The notes beneath the pieces are model-generated. The model worked only from the letters and a program-made list of their open reading frames with translations, had not been told where the DNA came from and searched no databases. DNA of 64,000 bases from CAIUGU01 sp040080215 (GTDB lineage Bacteria > Pseudomonadota > Gammaproteobacteria > Steroidobacterales > Steroidobacteraceae), in contig JBEBIT010000013.1 in NCBI GenBank assembly GCA_040080215.1, positions 1-64,000 on the forward strand, in the 5' to 3' direction. Made by a program: the position numbers and the translations under genes. Below, one piece after another: positions 55,496 through 64,000 of this stretch (position 1 is the first letter of the stretch; every line of letters begins with the position of its first letter).

Positions 55496-56290
55496 ATGAA
55501 GATCTATTCCTGGAACGTCAACGGCATTCGCGCGGTACTGCGCAAAGGCGAGTTCCAGCGCTTCCTGGCGCTGCATCAGCCTGACATCCTGTGCCTGCAG
55601 GAAACCAAGGCAGAACGCGGCCAGGTCGAGATCGACCTCCCCGACTACGTCGAATACTGGAATTCAGCGGTCAAGAAAGGTTACTCCGGAACCGCGATAT
55701 TCTCGAAGCAGCAGCCGCTGTCCGTCATCAACGGCTTCCCGGAAGAGATCAATGCCAAGTACGAGTTTGCCGACGCCTTCGGCGACAGCAGCAGCGAGGG
55801 GCGTGTCATAGCAGCGGAGTTCGAGAAGTTCTACGTTGTCACCGTCTATACCCCCAATGCCAAGGACGACCTCGGCCGCCTGGCGCTTCGCCACCGCAAT
55901 TGGGACCCCGCGTTTCTCGCCTACTGCAAGTGGCTCGAGAAGAAGAAGCCGGTGATCTTCTGCGGCGATCTCAATGTCGCTCACACCGAGCTCGATCTTG
56001 CCAACCCCAAGCCCAATGAAGGCAAGAAGGGCTTTACTCAGGAAGAGCGGGCTGGGTTCCAGAGGTTCATCGACGCGGGCTTCGTCGACACGTTCCGACT
56101 CTTCAAGCAGGGCAATGGGCACTACTCCTGGTGGAGCCACTTCGCCAAATCGCGGGAACGCAACATCGGATGGAGAATCGACTACGTGCTGGTCTCCGCT
56201 GCGCTGAAGCAGTCGGTCAAGGCAGCAGATATTCATGCCGACATTCTCGGCAGCGATCACTGCCCGGTCAGCGTTACGCTGGCGCTATAG
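55496..56290 (+). CDS. xthA: Exodeoxyribonuclease III
   Basis: AP endonuclease and 3'-5' exonuclease for base-excision repair. The 264 residues start MKIYSWNVNGIRAVLRKG; LCLQETKAE, VYTPNAKDDLGRL, GDLNVAHTELDL, and the C-terminal RIDYVLVS and GSDHCPVSV supply the catalytic Glu, Asp, Asn and His. It is not a pigment gene and is embedded in the cluster, 22 bp after the glycosyltransferase and convergently overlapping the methyltransferase by 17 bp. Confidence 0.94.
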   Translation: MKIYSWNVNGIRAVLRKGEFQRFLALHQPDILCLQETKAERGQVEIDLPDYVEYWNSAVKKGYSGTAIFSKQQPLSVINGFPEEINAKYEFADAFGDSSSEGRVIAAEFEKFYVVTVYTPNAKDDLGRLALRHRNWDPAFLAYCKWLEKKKPVIFCGDLNVAHTELDLANPKPNEGKKGFTQEERAGFQRFIDAGFVDTFRLFKQGNGHYSWWSHFAKSRERNIGWRIDYVLVSAALKQSVKAADIHADILGSDHCPVSVTLAL

Positions 56291-57056
56291 CTCCGCCGGC
56301 CTGCCCGTTCTTCGTGATGGCGCGGCACACGAGCAGGATCTCATCGACCCTGTCCGTTGCGATCATGCCGGCATCGAGCCGCAGCTCTTTCTGGAACCAC
56401 AATCCCATGGGCATGAAGGCCCGGTTGTACCACCACATGGCCCGCTCGCGATGATGCTTGAGCCACCACATGCCGGTGTCGACGAGCCGTGACGAGCGCG
56501 GCTGCATCCCGAAGATGGCGCTGCGTTCCACCCTGAGGTGATGCTGAGCCAGCTTTTCAAGCAAACGCGCCGGTTCGTAGCGCCGCTTGTGGCCGACGAG
56601 GTCGTCGAACAGCGTCCAGCGGGAGGGATGCAGGGGTGCCGAAATCAGCACTGCCGCCTCGGGCCGCGCAACGCGTGAAAGTTCCGACATTGCGCCGTCC
56701 TCATCGTCGACGTGCTCGATGATATCGAGGGCGCACACCAGGTCGAATGCAGCATCGGGGAATGGCAGCGCCGTCACCTGGCCCAGCACGGCATGCCCAC
56801 CGCGCGCGCGAAGCGTCTTGAGCGCGGGCTCGCTGATATCGACGAACGAAGTTCCGTCGATTGGCAGCCTTGGCCGCAGACCGGGCGCCACCTCGAGCCG
56901 GCGAGGCGTACCGGGCAACAACGACCGAACCAGCGGCCAGGTATTGAATCTCTCAGGCCCGATCAGACGGGCAGCGGACCACAGCAGATCGTAGAAGCGG
57001 CGATTGTCGGCGAGAAGGTCGCGTTCACTATGCGCGTGCGTGGGCTCTCTTTGCAT
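56274..57056 (-). CDS. Class I SAM methyltransferase
   Basis: A 260-residue methyltransferase. The N-terminus (RRFYDLLWSAARLIGPERFN) is followed by RLEVAPGLRPRLPIDG (variant SAM motif) and FDLVCALDIIEHVDDEDGAM. The late segment is C-terminal helical with many Trp/His. It probably acts on a pigment or lipid intermediate. The ATG was chosen at the family N-terminus; the longer frame upstream was not convincing. It is convergent with xthA. Confidence 0.82.
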   Translation of the reverse strand: MQREPTHAHSERDLLADNRRFYDLLWSAARLIGPERFNTWPLVRSLLPGTPRRLEVAPGLRPRLPIDGTSFVDISEPALKTLRARGGHAVLGQVTALPFPDAAFDLVCALDIIEHVDDEDGAMSELSRVARPEAAVLISAPLHPSRWTLFDDLVGHKRRYEPARLLEKLAQHHLRVERSAIFGMQPRSSRLVDTGMWWLKHHRERAMWWYNRAFMPMGLWFQKELRLDAGMIATDRVDEILLVCRAITKNGQAGGAIAPA

Positions 57057-57207
57057 AGTGAACCCACTGTAGCACCGTGCATGGTGCTGGGCGCGAATCA
57101 TTCGGGGTGCCCGCCCGGCACGATTCAGGGCTGAACTCAGGAAGAAGTTCGTCGACTGCCGCAGGTCGCTCAGTACGCCGTGCAATTCAGCCGGCGTTCC
57201 AGGTTCG

Positions 57208-57930
57208 CTAGAGCATTCCCCCGTTCACGCCCACAATCTGGCCCGTCACGTAGCTGGCTGCGTCCGAGACAAGAAACGCCACGACCGCGGCGACCTCTTC
57301 TGGCCGGCCGAGGCGTGCCATCGGCACGAGCTGCCTGACTGTAGCGTCATCGAAGACGCCTTCTGTCATCGCGCCGGCAATGAGTCCGGGCGAGACGATA
57401 TTCGCCGTGACACCTCGCGTGGCCACTTCCTTCGCGAGCGACTGGACGGCGCCCTGCAAGCCGGCCTTCGCGGCGGCGTAGTTCGTCTGCCCGCGATTGC
57501 CAAGCTGCCCGGCAACCGACGAAAGCGCAACGATGCGACCCCAGCGCGTCCGCAGCATCGGCAGCAGCAGCGGCTTGGTGACGTTGAAAAAGCCATGCAG
57601 CGAGACGTCGATGACCTTGTGCCATTGTTCGTCGGAGAGGCCCGCCATCGGACCATCGTGGTGAATGCCGGCGCAATGCACGAGGATCTGCAGCGGCTGC
57701 TCGACGGTAAGCCGGCTGATGACGGCCTGCGTCGCGGCACTGTCGGTGAGATCGAATGAAACGGCTTCTGCCGAGCCTCCGGCGGTCCGGATGACATCTG
57801 CAACGGCTTCGGCCTTCGCAGGCTGGCTGTTGGCGTGAACGTAGACATGAATGCCGGCAAGACCGAGCTGCCTGGCGCACTCGCTGCCAATGTCTCCGCT
57901 CCCTCCGGTAACCAGCGCTCTGCGAATCAT
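57208..57930 (-). CDS. 3-oxoacyl-ACP reductase (FabG-like)
   Basis: A 240-residue short-chain dehydrogenase with NADP motif LVTGGSGDIGSECAR, NAG-equivalent VHCAGIHHDG, and catalytic Ser-Tyr-Lys in ALSSVAGQLGNRGQTNYAAAK. It would reduce the beta-keto intermediate after each condensation. It overlaps the upstream dehydratase by ATGA, so the two are coupled. Confidence 0.9.
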   Translation of the reverse strand: MIRRALVTGGSGDIGSECARQLGLAGIHVYVHANSQPAKAEAVADVIRTAGGSAEAVSFDLTDSAATQAVISRLTVEQPLQILVHCAGIHHDGPMAGLSDEQWHKVIDVSLHGFFNVTKPLLLPMLRTRWGRIVALSSVAGQLGNRGQTNYAAAKAGLQGAVQSLAKEVATRGVTANIVSPGLIAGAMTEGVFDDATVRQLVPMARLGRPEEVAAVVAFLVSDAASYVTGQIVGVNGGML

Positions 57931-58382
57931 TGCGTCCTCTTCAATGCCACGGTGGCGCGGCCGCTGGCGAGGAGTCGCCCTGCGCGCGTGACCGCGAACT
58001 CATATTGCCAAGCCGCGTCGCTCTCGGCCAACCGGCGCGCGGTGACCTCGAGCTCCCCCGCGGCTTCCACGAAGGCAGCATTCAGTTGTACATCGCGCAG
58101 GGCCACGAGCCATCCCGATGGAGAGCGCTGCCCGGATGCCTGCGTGGCCATTCCACCATGAACGGCCATCGCCTGCGCACCGTATTCACAGAGGGCCACC
58201 GCTGGCAGGCGACCCGCTCGCCGTAGCGGGTTGTCTGGCGACGAGTAGCTGCGGGAAATGCAGACCACTGTGTCCGCAGTCGCTTCCTTGACCTCGTCGA
58301 GCAGGCACATGCCTCCTTGATGTGGAATCAGGGCTGCAATCTGATCCCGGGTAGCTGGCAAGGGGGTTGCTGTGGCGGTCAT
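57927..58382 (-). CDS. Hot-dog fold dehydratase (ApeP-like)
   Basis: A 151-residue single hot-dog protein: IAALIPHQGGMCLLDEV at the start, ALCEYGAQAMAVHGGM in the middle helix, and a beta-rich C-terminus. The PHQGGMCLLDEV motif is typical of the aryl-polyene dehydratases. It would dehydrate the hydroxyacyl intermediate to make the conjugated double bond. ATGA overlaps with both neighbours. Confidence 0.86.
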   Translation of the reverse strand: MTATATPLPATRDQIAALIPHQGGMCLLDEVKEATADTVVCISRSYSSPDNPLRRAGRLPAVALCEYGAQAMAVHGGMATQASGQRSPSGWLVALRDVQLNAAFVEAAGELEVTARRLAESDAAWQYEFAVTRAGRLLASGRATVALKRTQ

Positions 58383-60709
58383 CTGGCGTCCGCCTCCGCA
58401 TGCCGGGCAAGCAGGGACAGCATGAAGCCGAGCGTCACCCCGAGCGTCACCGTAGCGCCGAGCGCCTGGAGCACAGGCATTCGCGACAACATCAGCAGCG
58501 CGAAGGCACCGAGTGTGGAGACCCAGCACACCATGACCGAATACCGTGTTCTGAGTGCTCCGTCATCGGTTGCTTCGCTGCGATTGAAGAACAGCCCGTA
58601 ATCGAACGACAGCCCTCCCACGAGGATCAGCGACACCACGTGGAACAGCGTCAGTTGGATTCCGCCCAGGTTGAGCACGGCGACCGTTGCCGCCAGCGTG
58701 GCCAGGACCGGCGACAGCACGGCGAGCGTGGCTCGCCATCGCAGTTGCACGACCATGACCACGCCGATGACCACGAGCGCAAAACCGAGAGCGGCCAGGG
58801 CAAGTGTCCGATAGCGGGCGATCAGTGACTCTGCCAGGGATTTGAGGTCGAGCAACAGGACATCGTTGCCCTTGCTTCCGGCCCACGCCGCCAGGCGGAC
58901 GGGATCCTTGACGTCGCTCAGTGTCACCAGCGCGATGGCCTCGTCTGGCTTCTGCAGCAAGACGGTAGCCAGCCTGTCCGCCAGGGCTGTGCCCGAGAGT
59001 GCGGCAGGTGTAAGCGGTGCCAGGGTGCGACTCTCTTCGACATCGGCAAAAAAGCTGGCGAAGGCCTCTTCGCGAAAGGCCGAGCCTTCCAGCGCATCGT
59101 GCATACGGGAGTGCAATGTGACCGCGTCGGGAAGTGCCTTCTGGACTTGCTGCTGGCGTGCGACGCTCGGCAACAGCCGGCTGGGGGACTCGAAGCTGCC
59201 GACAACGCCGGTTGCCACGAGATGCTCAAGTTCGTCCTTGAGCGACTCGTCCTTCTGCAGCGCGGATTCGGCATCGGGGGCACGAATTGCCAGTGCATAG
59301 CGCAGATCCGGCGCGCCGAGTTCGCTGCGTAGTCGTGCGTCCAGGTCCTGTAGCGACTGCGGGACCGGTGTGAGTCCCGCGAGTTCATTGCTCCAGAGTG
59401 GCCGCGGCGACGCGAACAGCGCCGCGACCGCGACTCCCAGGACGACGAGCGGCAGGGCCGGCAGCCGCGGCAGACGGTCTACGGCCAGCAGCCATGCAGG
59501 TGGCGTGCGCGAATCCGCGGGGGAAACCAATCGAGGTAGTACCCAGCGCAAGACCATGCCCGTCGCCACAAGCCCGCAGATCGTGAACAGTCCCAGCTGA
59601 GTGAGGCCGGTGAAGCCCGTCAAGATGAGCGCCAGGTACGCGATGCAAGTCGTGACAATGCTGAGCCGCATGGTTGGCCAGACATGGGACAGCGTCTGTC
59701 GTGCTGTTGTGCCCCTGGTCAGGTGCAGCATCAAATGCACGGGATAGTCCATGGCCACACCGAGCAGCGTGAAGCCGAACGCGAGCGTGATGCCATGCAC
59801 GGACGGGTACACCAGAGATACGCCGACAATCGCCGCCAGGCTGGTGGTCGCCAGGCACAACAACCCGAGGAGGGTGTGCCGCAGCGAGCGCAACACCAGC
59901 AGCAGGAACAGCACCGATCCGATACCTGCAAGTCCACCGAGCAGCGTAACGTCGCCGCGCACGGATTGTTCCAGCAATACCGTGAAGGCGCCCGGCCCGG
60001 TGACCGCAATTTCAAGACGCCCAGTGGGCTCAAGATCACGGGCGGCCTCGGTGAGGGCGGCGATGGCCAACCGTTGTCGGTCAGCGTCAAAGCCCGGCGC
60101 GGCCGTCTGCAGGAACAGGAGCGCTTGCTGGCCGTCGCGTGAAAACCAGACGCCGTCCCTCAGTTGCGGTTCAATCGCCGGTAGCCAGCTGTCCAGGATG
60201 GCCTGCATCTCTCCAGAGGGATCGCGCAGCAACAGGTCTTCGGCAAGGGCGCCAGCGGGTGACCCGAGCTCGACCAATCGGACGTCGAGCTCGCGCCGCA
60301 GAGTCGCGGTTTCGCAAGCGCACCCCTGCTCTCTCGGGCTGAGCAGATAGCGATAGCGAAGCATCAGCTCCTGCATCGTGGGATCAGACTGCAGCGTGCC
60401 GTTTTCTACGCGCGCAAAGGCGGCATTGCCGCGCAAGAGAGTGGCCAACTGATCGCTTACCGGGGCGAGCTGCTCAACGGGCAATCCAGATAGTGCGACC
60501 AGCAGCACCCGCGTGCCGGGACCCTCCTTGAGTTCATCAAGCAGGATGCGCTCCTCCGTGGATCGCGCTGCTGGCAAGAACAGTCGCAAGTCCGAATCGA
60601 CACGCAGAGTGCGGGCAGCGAAATAGCCGCCCAGTGCGAGCAACAGCGCCCAGGTGGCCATCAGCAACCACTGGCGACGCGACGAGGAACTTGTCTGGTC
60701 CACGCTCAC
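58379..60709 (-). CDS. MMPL/RND-type exporter
   Basis: A 776-residue transporter with twelve predicted membrane helices and two large periplasmic loops. The first helix is LLMATWALLLALGGYFAA; middle helices include IGSVLFLLLVL and ITLAFGFTLLGVAMDYPVHL; and the last block has VVSLILVGGLSFDYGLFFNR. MMPL proteins export lipidic products and are a fixed component of aryl-polyene clusters, where they move the polyene lipid to the outer membrane. It lies between the dehydratase and the LolA-like gene, coupled to both. Confidence 0.92.
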   Translation of the reverse strand: MSVDQTSSSSRRQWLLMATWALLLALGGYFAARTLRVDSDLRLFLPAARSTEERILLDELKEGPGTRVLLVALSGLPVEQLAPVSDQLATLLRGNAAFARVENGTLQSDPTMQELMLRYRYLLSPREQGCACETATLRRELDVRLVELGSPAGALAEDLLLRDPSGEMQAILDSWLPAIEPQLRDGVWFSRDGQQALLFLQTAAPGFDADRQRLAIAALTEAARDLEPTGRLEIAVTGPGAFTVLLEQSVRGDVTLLGGLAGIGSVLFLLLVLRSLRHTLLGLLCLATTSLAAIVGVSLVYPSVHGITLAFGFTLLGVAMDYPVHLMLHLTRGTTARQTLSHVWPTMRLSIVTTCIAYLALILTGFTGLTQLGLFTICGLVATGMVLRWVLPRLVSPADSRTPPAWLLAVDRLPRLPALPLVVLGVAVAALFASPRPLWSNELAGLTPVPQSLQDLDARLRSELGAPDLRYALAIRAPDAESALQKDESLKDELEHLVATGVVGSFESPSRLLPSVARQQQVQKALPDAVTLHSRMHDALEGSAFREEAFASFFADVEESRTLAPLTPAALSGTALADRLATVLLQKPDEAIALVTLSDVKDPVRLAAWAGSKGNDVLLLDLKSLAESLIARYRTLALAALGFALVVIGVVMVVQLRWRATLAVLSPVLATLAATVAVLNLGGIQLTLFHVVSLILVGGLSFDYGLFFNRSEATDDGALRTRYSVMVCWVSTLGAFALLMLSRMPVLQALGATVTLGVTLGFMLSLLARHAEADAR

Positions 60710-61347
60710 CGGGGTTCGATGTCCGTCACGGTGCGATCGCCGCTTCGCTCCACCACTTCGAAGTGCAGGGGCTCGGAGCGGTGGCCGGACACGTGGATGA
60801 CTGCGATGTATTTCGCGACATCAGGCTGCGTGGGTCGCAGGTCGAGGGTCCACTGATCTGCCGTCCCACCCACCGTGGCGATGAAAGTTGAGTCTAGCGA
60901 TTCGAGCTGGCCACCGATGACGGCCTTGAAGCTGAGCAGGAGTCCCCCGAGGAGCGGCTGGTTGCGCAGGGAAATCTGGCGCGTTGCGCGGTCGGGAAAT
61001 GCCATCGAGAGTGTCTCGCCTTCGATGCGGTAGGTCTCGCTCACAGGGAACCGCACTCTCTTTTCGAATGTCGCGGGGGGCGCAAAGTACAGTTCGCCGC
61101 GGCGTTCAAGCGGGGCTTTGAGGACACGCCGGTACTGGAGTTCGTGATAGTCCGCCGTGGCGGGCTCATCCCGGTGCAGCAACAACGCGAGCTCGCTCAT
61201 GGACAGGCCGGATGCCGCTGCTTCGGGTGCGGCGGCAGCGAACGAATCCACCGCTGCCGTGGCAAGCAATGAACCAACCAGCAAGAAGGCAGCGTTCAAT
61301 CGCCTGCGGCGTAGGAATTCAGGGTGCTGGCGTTGGGGGCTGTTCAT
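60706..61347 (-). CDS. LolA-like periplasmic lipid carrier
   Basis: A 213-residue exported protein with a signal peptide (AAFLLVGSLLATAAVDSFAAA). It has weak LolA similarity (HELQYRRVLKAPLERRGELYF, RVRFPVSETYRIEGETLSM, DQWTLDLRPTQPDVAKYI). It would ferry the finished lipid across the periplasm for the MMPL pump. The start overlaps the upstream acyltransferase by 29 bp. Confidence 0.82.
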   Translation of the reverse strand: MNSPQRQHPEFLRRRRLNAAFLLVGSLLATAAVDSFAAAAPEAAASGLSMSELALLLHRDEPATADYHELQYRRVLKAPLERRGELYFAPPATFEKRVRFPVSETYRIEGETLSMAFPDRATRQISLRNQPLLGGLLLSFKAVIGGQLESLDSTFIATVGGTADQWTLDLRPTQPDVAKYIAVIHVSGHRSEPLHFEVVERSGDRTVTDIEPR

Positions 61348-62239
61348 CGCGCCAGTAGTCATAGAAGTTGAACCAGTTGAACGGGGCCTCGCGAATTCGC
61401 GCTTCGAGTCGTGCAGCAAACCGGCTTGCCCAAATGGCCGCGTCTTCAATCCGGTGCTGCCGCCGGAGGTCGATGCGGTCAGCGAACGGTTCGAAGTAGA
61501 CATCGTACGTGCCATCGGGTTGCAACACGCCGAAAATCAGTACCACCGGCGCTCTCGTCACCGCGGCAATGCGGTAGGGACCGAGTGGCAATCCAACGGG
61601 ACTGCCGAGCAGCTCCGCTGCAAGCATCACCTCGTTGTCATGACCGCGATCGGCGAGGAGTCCGACCAGCCCACCGCGGGCAAGGGTTTCGTGGATGGCA
61701 AGCAATACCCGGGTTGTATCGCCACGCGCATCGATGACGCTGGCCCTCGCCTTCGGATTCAGCGCGTCGAGCATATGCGCGACCTGGGGATTCCGCTGGT
61801 AGTCCATCAGGATACGCACCTCGATCTCCCTATTGGAGAACCCGACTTGTCGAACCGCTTCGAAACTGCCGAAGTGCGAACCGAACAGCAATACGCCTCG
61901 TCCCGCCTCGAGGTGATGCCGCAGGCACTCGATGCCGTGGACGCGTACGGTTCTGGCGGTGGATTGACCGGCGAGGAAAGCGACCCGGTCCAGAATCGAA
62001 GTGGCAAAGGTGTGGATATGCCGGGCGATGTCGAGCAGGCCGGGCTCCCTGCGCAGTGCGCGGCGAAGATAGCGCCGTGACGCGCGGCGCTCCTGCCCGC
62101 GTACAACGAGGAAGTAGGCCGTAATCGGCAATAGCAAGGCGCGGGCCAGCGGCGTACTGACATCAAGTGCCACCCAGCGGATGAAGCGCACCATGCGCCC
62201 GGAACCTGCCTCCCTCCGGTGCTGCCACGGTTCATTCAT
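61319..62239 (-). CDS. LpxL-like lysophospholipid acyltransferase
   Basis: A 306-residue acyltransferase with one membrane helix near the N-terminus (ARALLLPITAYFLVV). The catalytic H-x4-E is in LLFGSHFGSFEAV; the second family block is GGLVGLLADRGHD; GSPVGLPLGPYRIA follows. It probably attaches the polyene acid to a lipid core. Confidence 0.87.
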   Translation of the reverse strand: MNEPWQHRREAGSGRMVRFIRWVALDVSTPLARALLLPITAYFLVVRGQERRASRRYLRRALRREPGLLDIARHIHTFATSILDRVAFLAGQSTARTVRVHGIECLRHHLEAGRGVLLFGSHFGSFEAVRQVGFSNREIEVRILMDYQRNPQVAHMLDALNPKARASVIDARGDTTRVLLAIHETLARGGLVGLLADRGHDNEVMLAAELLGSPVGLPLGPYRIAAVTRAPVVLIFGVLQPDGTYDVYFEPFADRIDLRRQHRIEDAAIWASRFAARLEARIREAPFNWFNFYDYWRDEQPPTPAP

Positions 62240-62567
62240 GGGGTGAAGTCCGGTTCAGCACCAACACCCCTTCTGCCACGCGCAATGGACCGATGCGGCA
62301 AGTGAACCGGATCTCCTCTTGCGATGGGGCATCGAGGCCGAGCATCACCTGCTGCTCTGGCAGAAGAGGTTGGAGGAATTTCACCCAGGGAATGCGGGAT
62401 GCAGACGCCCGCGGTTGAAAGCTTTCGTACGCGAATGCGAGCACGTGGTCGAGCAGCACGACACCCGGAACGATCGGATTGCCGGGAAAGTGTCCCGGCA
62501 ATGCGGGATGCCGTGGCTCGATGGAGAGCCAGCAAACAGGACACACTGGATGGACGCTAACCGTCAC
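62232..62567 (-). CDS. Hot-dog dehydratase (FabZ/ApeI-like)
   Basis: A 111-residue hot-dog protein with the FabZ-like catalytic motif HPALPGHFPGNPIVPGVVLLD. It is a second dehydratase in the cluster, coupled by ATGA overlap to the AMP-ligase upstream and overlapping the acyltransferase by 8 bp. Confidence 0.86.
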   Translation of the reverse strand: MTVSVHPVCPVCWLSIEPRHPALPGHFPGNPIVPGVVLLDHVLAFAYESFQPRASASRIPWVKFLQPLLPEQQVMLGLDAPSQEEIRFTCRIGPLRVAEGVLVLNRTSPHE

Positions 62568-63961
62568 GCTCCGGTGTCGCGCCCGTGTTGGGCCAGCAGC
62601 GTCAAGAGGGCAGCCCGCGGCAACTTGCTGGTTTCATTGCGAGGCAGGGCATCGACCAGCATCAGCGGCCGGGGCAGGAAAGCGGGATCAATCAGCTGGC
62701 GCATCGCGGACAGGATCGCTTCGCGCGTCATACCGGGCGCGACGACCAGGGCGGCAGTGCGCTGGACAGCACTGCCGGAATCGTCCGCTGTCGCTCGATC
62801 GGGCATGAAGACCACGCCGTCGCGGACGCCGGCAATCGACAGCAGCTTGGCGTTCAAGTCACCGAGGCTGGCCCGCTTGCCCGCGATATTGATGAGATCG
62901 CTGTTGCGGCCCACCAGGCGGAAGTGCCGGTCGCCCACGAGTTCGATGACATCCTGCAACAGGACCTCCCCCGGAAAATGCCGCGCTCGCACGCGGGTAC
63001 CCTCCTGGTGCGGCTCGACGTCGAAGAGCTCGATGACCTTCCAGGGTTCGTCGCTGACGGTGCGGCGAACCGCGATGACGGCGGTCTCCGTACTGCCGAA
63101 GACTTCTGTCAGCGGGGCGTTGAACTTCCGCTCACTGGCCTGGGCAAGCTGGAGCGATAGCGGAGCGGTAGCGCAGACTATCCCGGCGACAGGCGGCATG
63201 TCGCCGCTGAATTCCACGAAGGTCCGAAGGTGCACCGGCGTCGTGATCAGCAGGCGCGGCTCCGGCGTCATCCCCAGTGTCTGGCGAACGTCTTCGGGGA
63301 ACAGCGGGCGATCGCACTGCAGGGCACAGTGGCCGAGCAGAGGCAGCAACATGGTTGTCTCAAAGCCATACATGTGCTGCGGCGGCACGGTGGTCACTAC
63401 GGTCACATGACGGGACGCCGGCAGTATGGCTTGCGCTGTGGCGGCGGCGCCCCGAACCAATGTGCCCCACCGCTTGGGATTTGGCATCGCCTTGCCGGTG
63501 CTTCCGGACGTAAACAGCACGGCCACGACCTGCTCGATGCTGACAGGGGGAATGGCAGAGGGCAGGTCGGCCGACGAGTCGGGATCGACTGGAGCGTCGA
63601 CGCTGATGCGGAACTGGGGCAGCGCGCCGTCGGCGGTACTTGCGTCCACCATCAAGTAGCAGTCTGCATACTCTTCGGCAATGGCGACGATGACCCCCGG
63701 GACCCGGCTCGGCGGCATCAGGGTCACTTGCCCCCTGATGACCGCGGCGGCGAACCCCACCATGAACAGATAGCGGTCGCTGCAGATGTTGATAACGCGG
63801 GCGTGGTCGGGCAAGGCCCGCGATACGGCGAGGATGTCCTTGAGGAGTCGGGCCCGTGTCACCGGCCGGCTGTCACGCCAGGCGACCACGTCCTGCAGGC
63901 CGTCGGCCGAAGCGAAGCCCGGGCCTATGAGCGGCAGGTGCGGCACCGGTTGCTCGGCCAT
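62564..63961 (-). CDS. AMP-dependent acyl/aryl acid ligase
   Basis: A 465-residue ANL-superfamily enzyme that activates a carboxylic acid starter. ATP-binding P-loop: VLFTSGSTGKAMPNPKRW; A5-like LTEVFGSTETAVIA; later HFRLVGRNSDLINIAGKRASL; and the lysine-bearing C-terminus PRNETSKLPRAALL. In aryl-polyene and xanthomonadin clusters this ligase loads the hydroxybenzoate-type starter onto an ACP. Upstream sequence to the window edge holds only a few codons; ACP genes may lie beyond. Confidence 0.9.
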   Translation of the reverse strand: MAEQPVPHLPLIGPGFASADGLQDVVAWRDSRPVTRARLLKDILAVSRALPDHARVINICSDRYLFMVGFAAAVIRGQVTLMPPSRVPGVIVAIAEEYADCYLMVDASTADGALPQFRISVDAPVDPDSSADLPSAIPPVSIEQVVAVLFTSGSTGKAMPNPKRWGTLVRGAAATAQAILPASRHVTVVTTVPPQHMYGFETTMLLPLLGHCALQCDRPLFPEDVRQTLGMTPEPRLLITTPVHLRTFVEFSGDMPPVAGIVCATAPLSLQLAQASERKFNAPLTEVFGSTETAVIAVRRTVSDEPWKVIELFDVEPHQEGTRVRARHFPGEVLLQDVIELVGDRHFRLVGRNSDLINIAGKRASLGDLNAKLLSIAGVRDGVVFMPDRATADDSGSAVQRTAALVVAPGMTREAILSAMRQLIDPAFLPRPLMLVDALPRNETSKLPRAALLTLLAQHGRDTGA

Positions 63962-64000
63962 GCGCTAGGCATCACACCGTGCGCAGGGTGCTGACGTGGT

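Noticed and set aside
58632..58647. Possible parS site (GACACCACGTGGAACA)
   Set aside because: Only 12 of 16 bases match the parS consensus, one half is poor, and it lies inside the MMPL gene far from parAB. No better site was found.

Overview
The window is a GC-rich chromosomal segment from a gammaproteobacterium. The gene order atpIBEFHAGDC-glmU-glmS next to parB-parA-rsmG, with mnmG a few genes away, is the origin-proximal arrangement of that class. A xanthomonadin/aryl-polyene-type pigment cluster, a long-form LeuA, a DUF5916 protein and TAP-like hydrolases fit the Xanthomonadales/Nevskiales (Steroidobacteraceae-like) side of the class. This placement is inferred from gene content; there is no rRNA gene in the window.

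Layout. 1-8.1 kb: two translationally coupled P-type cation ATPases, convergent with an AMP/thymidine-phosphorylase-type enzyme coupled to a beta-CASP nuclease. 8.2-17.8 kb: accessory metabolism, with three metallo-beta-lactamase-fold proteins in the first 16 kb, an FHS-type sugar permease, a lipase, a Tat-exported TIM-barrel protein, a cytochrome P460 and a methyltransferase. 17.8-23.4 kb: a methyltransferase relic, a perfect 19-bp inverted repeat and a possible leader peptide/attenuator ahead of leuA, then an MFS permease, a CBS protein, a DUF2934 protein and slyD. 23.5-34.6 kb: glmS, glmU and a complete nine-gene ATP synthase operon with a strong promoter and a rho-independent terminator. 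34.7-48.7 kb: a DUF5916 protein, parB, parA, rsmG, a dihaem cytochrome c, a SIMPL protein, an NfeD-like protein, mnmG, an exported hydrolase and a Nat-type ABC exporter. 48.8-64 kb: a FecR/DUF6600 protein, a polysaccharide deacetylase and an aryl-polyene-type cluster (ketosynthase, chain-length-factor-like protein, glycosyltransferase, two methyltransferases, ketoreductase, two hot-dog dehydratases, MMPL exporter, LolA-like carrier, acyltransferase, AMP-ligase). That cluster is interrupted by xthA and runs off the right edge.

The most unusual signal is a ~290-bp repeat present three times (27464-27756, 38873-39165, 51609-51896). It has 25-32-bp terminal inverted repeats and several internal hairpins whose arms co-vary between copies. 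Base pairs differ between copies but pairing is kept, which is the signature of a folded DNA or RNA element. One copy sits inside the ATP synthase operon between atpD and atpC; there it touches the atpD stop codon and supplies the atpC Shine-Dalgarno sequence inside its own stem. A second copy separates rsmG from parA. The third lies between a deacetylase and a methyltransferase and encodes the methyltransferase's C-terminal tail. A different 221-bp palindromic element (42571-42791) occurs once. No transposase gene, tRNA, rRNA or CRISPR array was seen.
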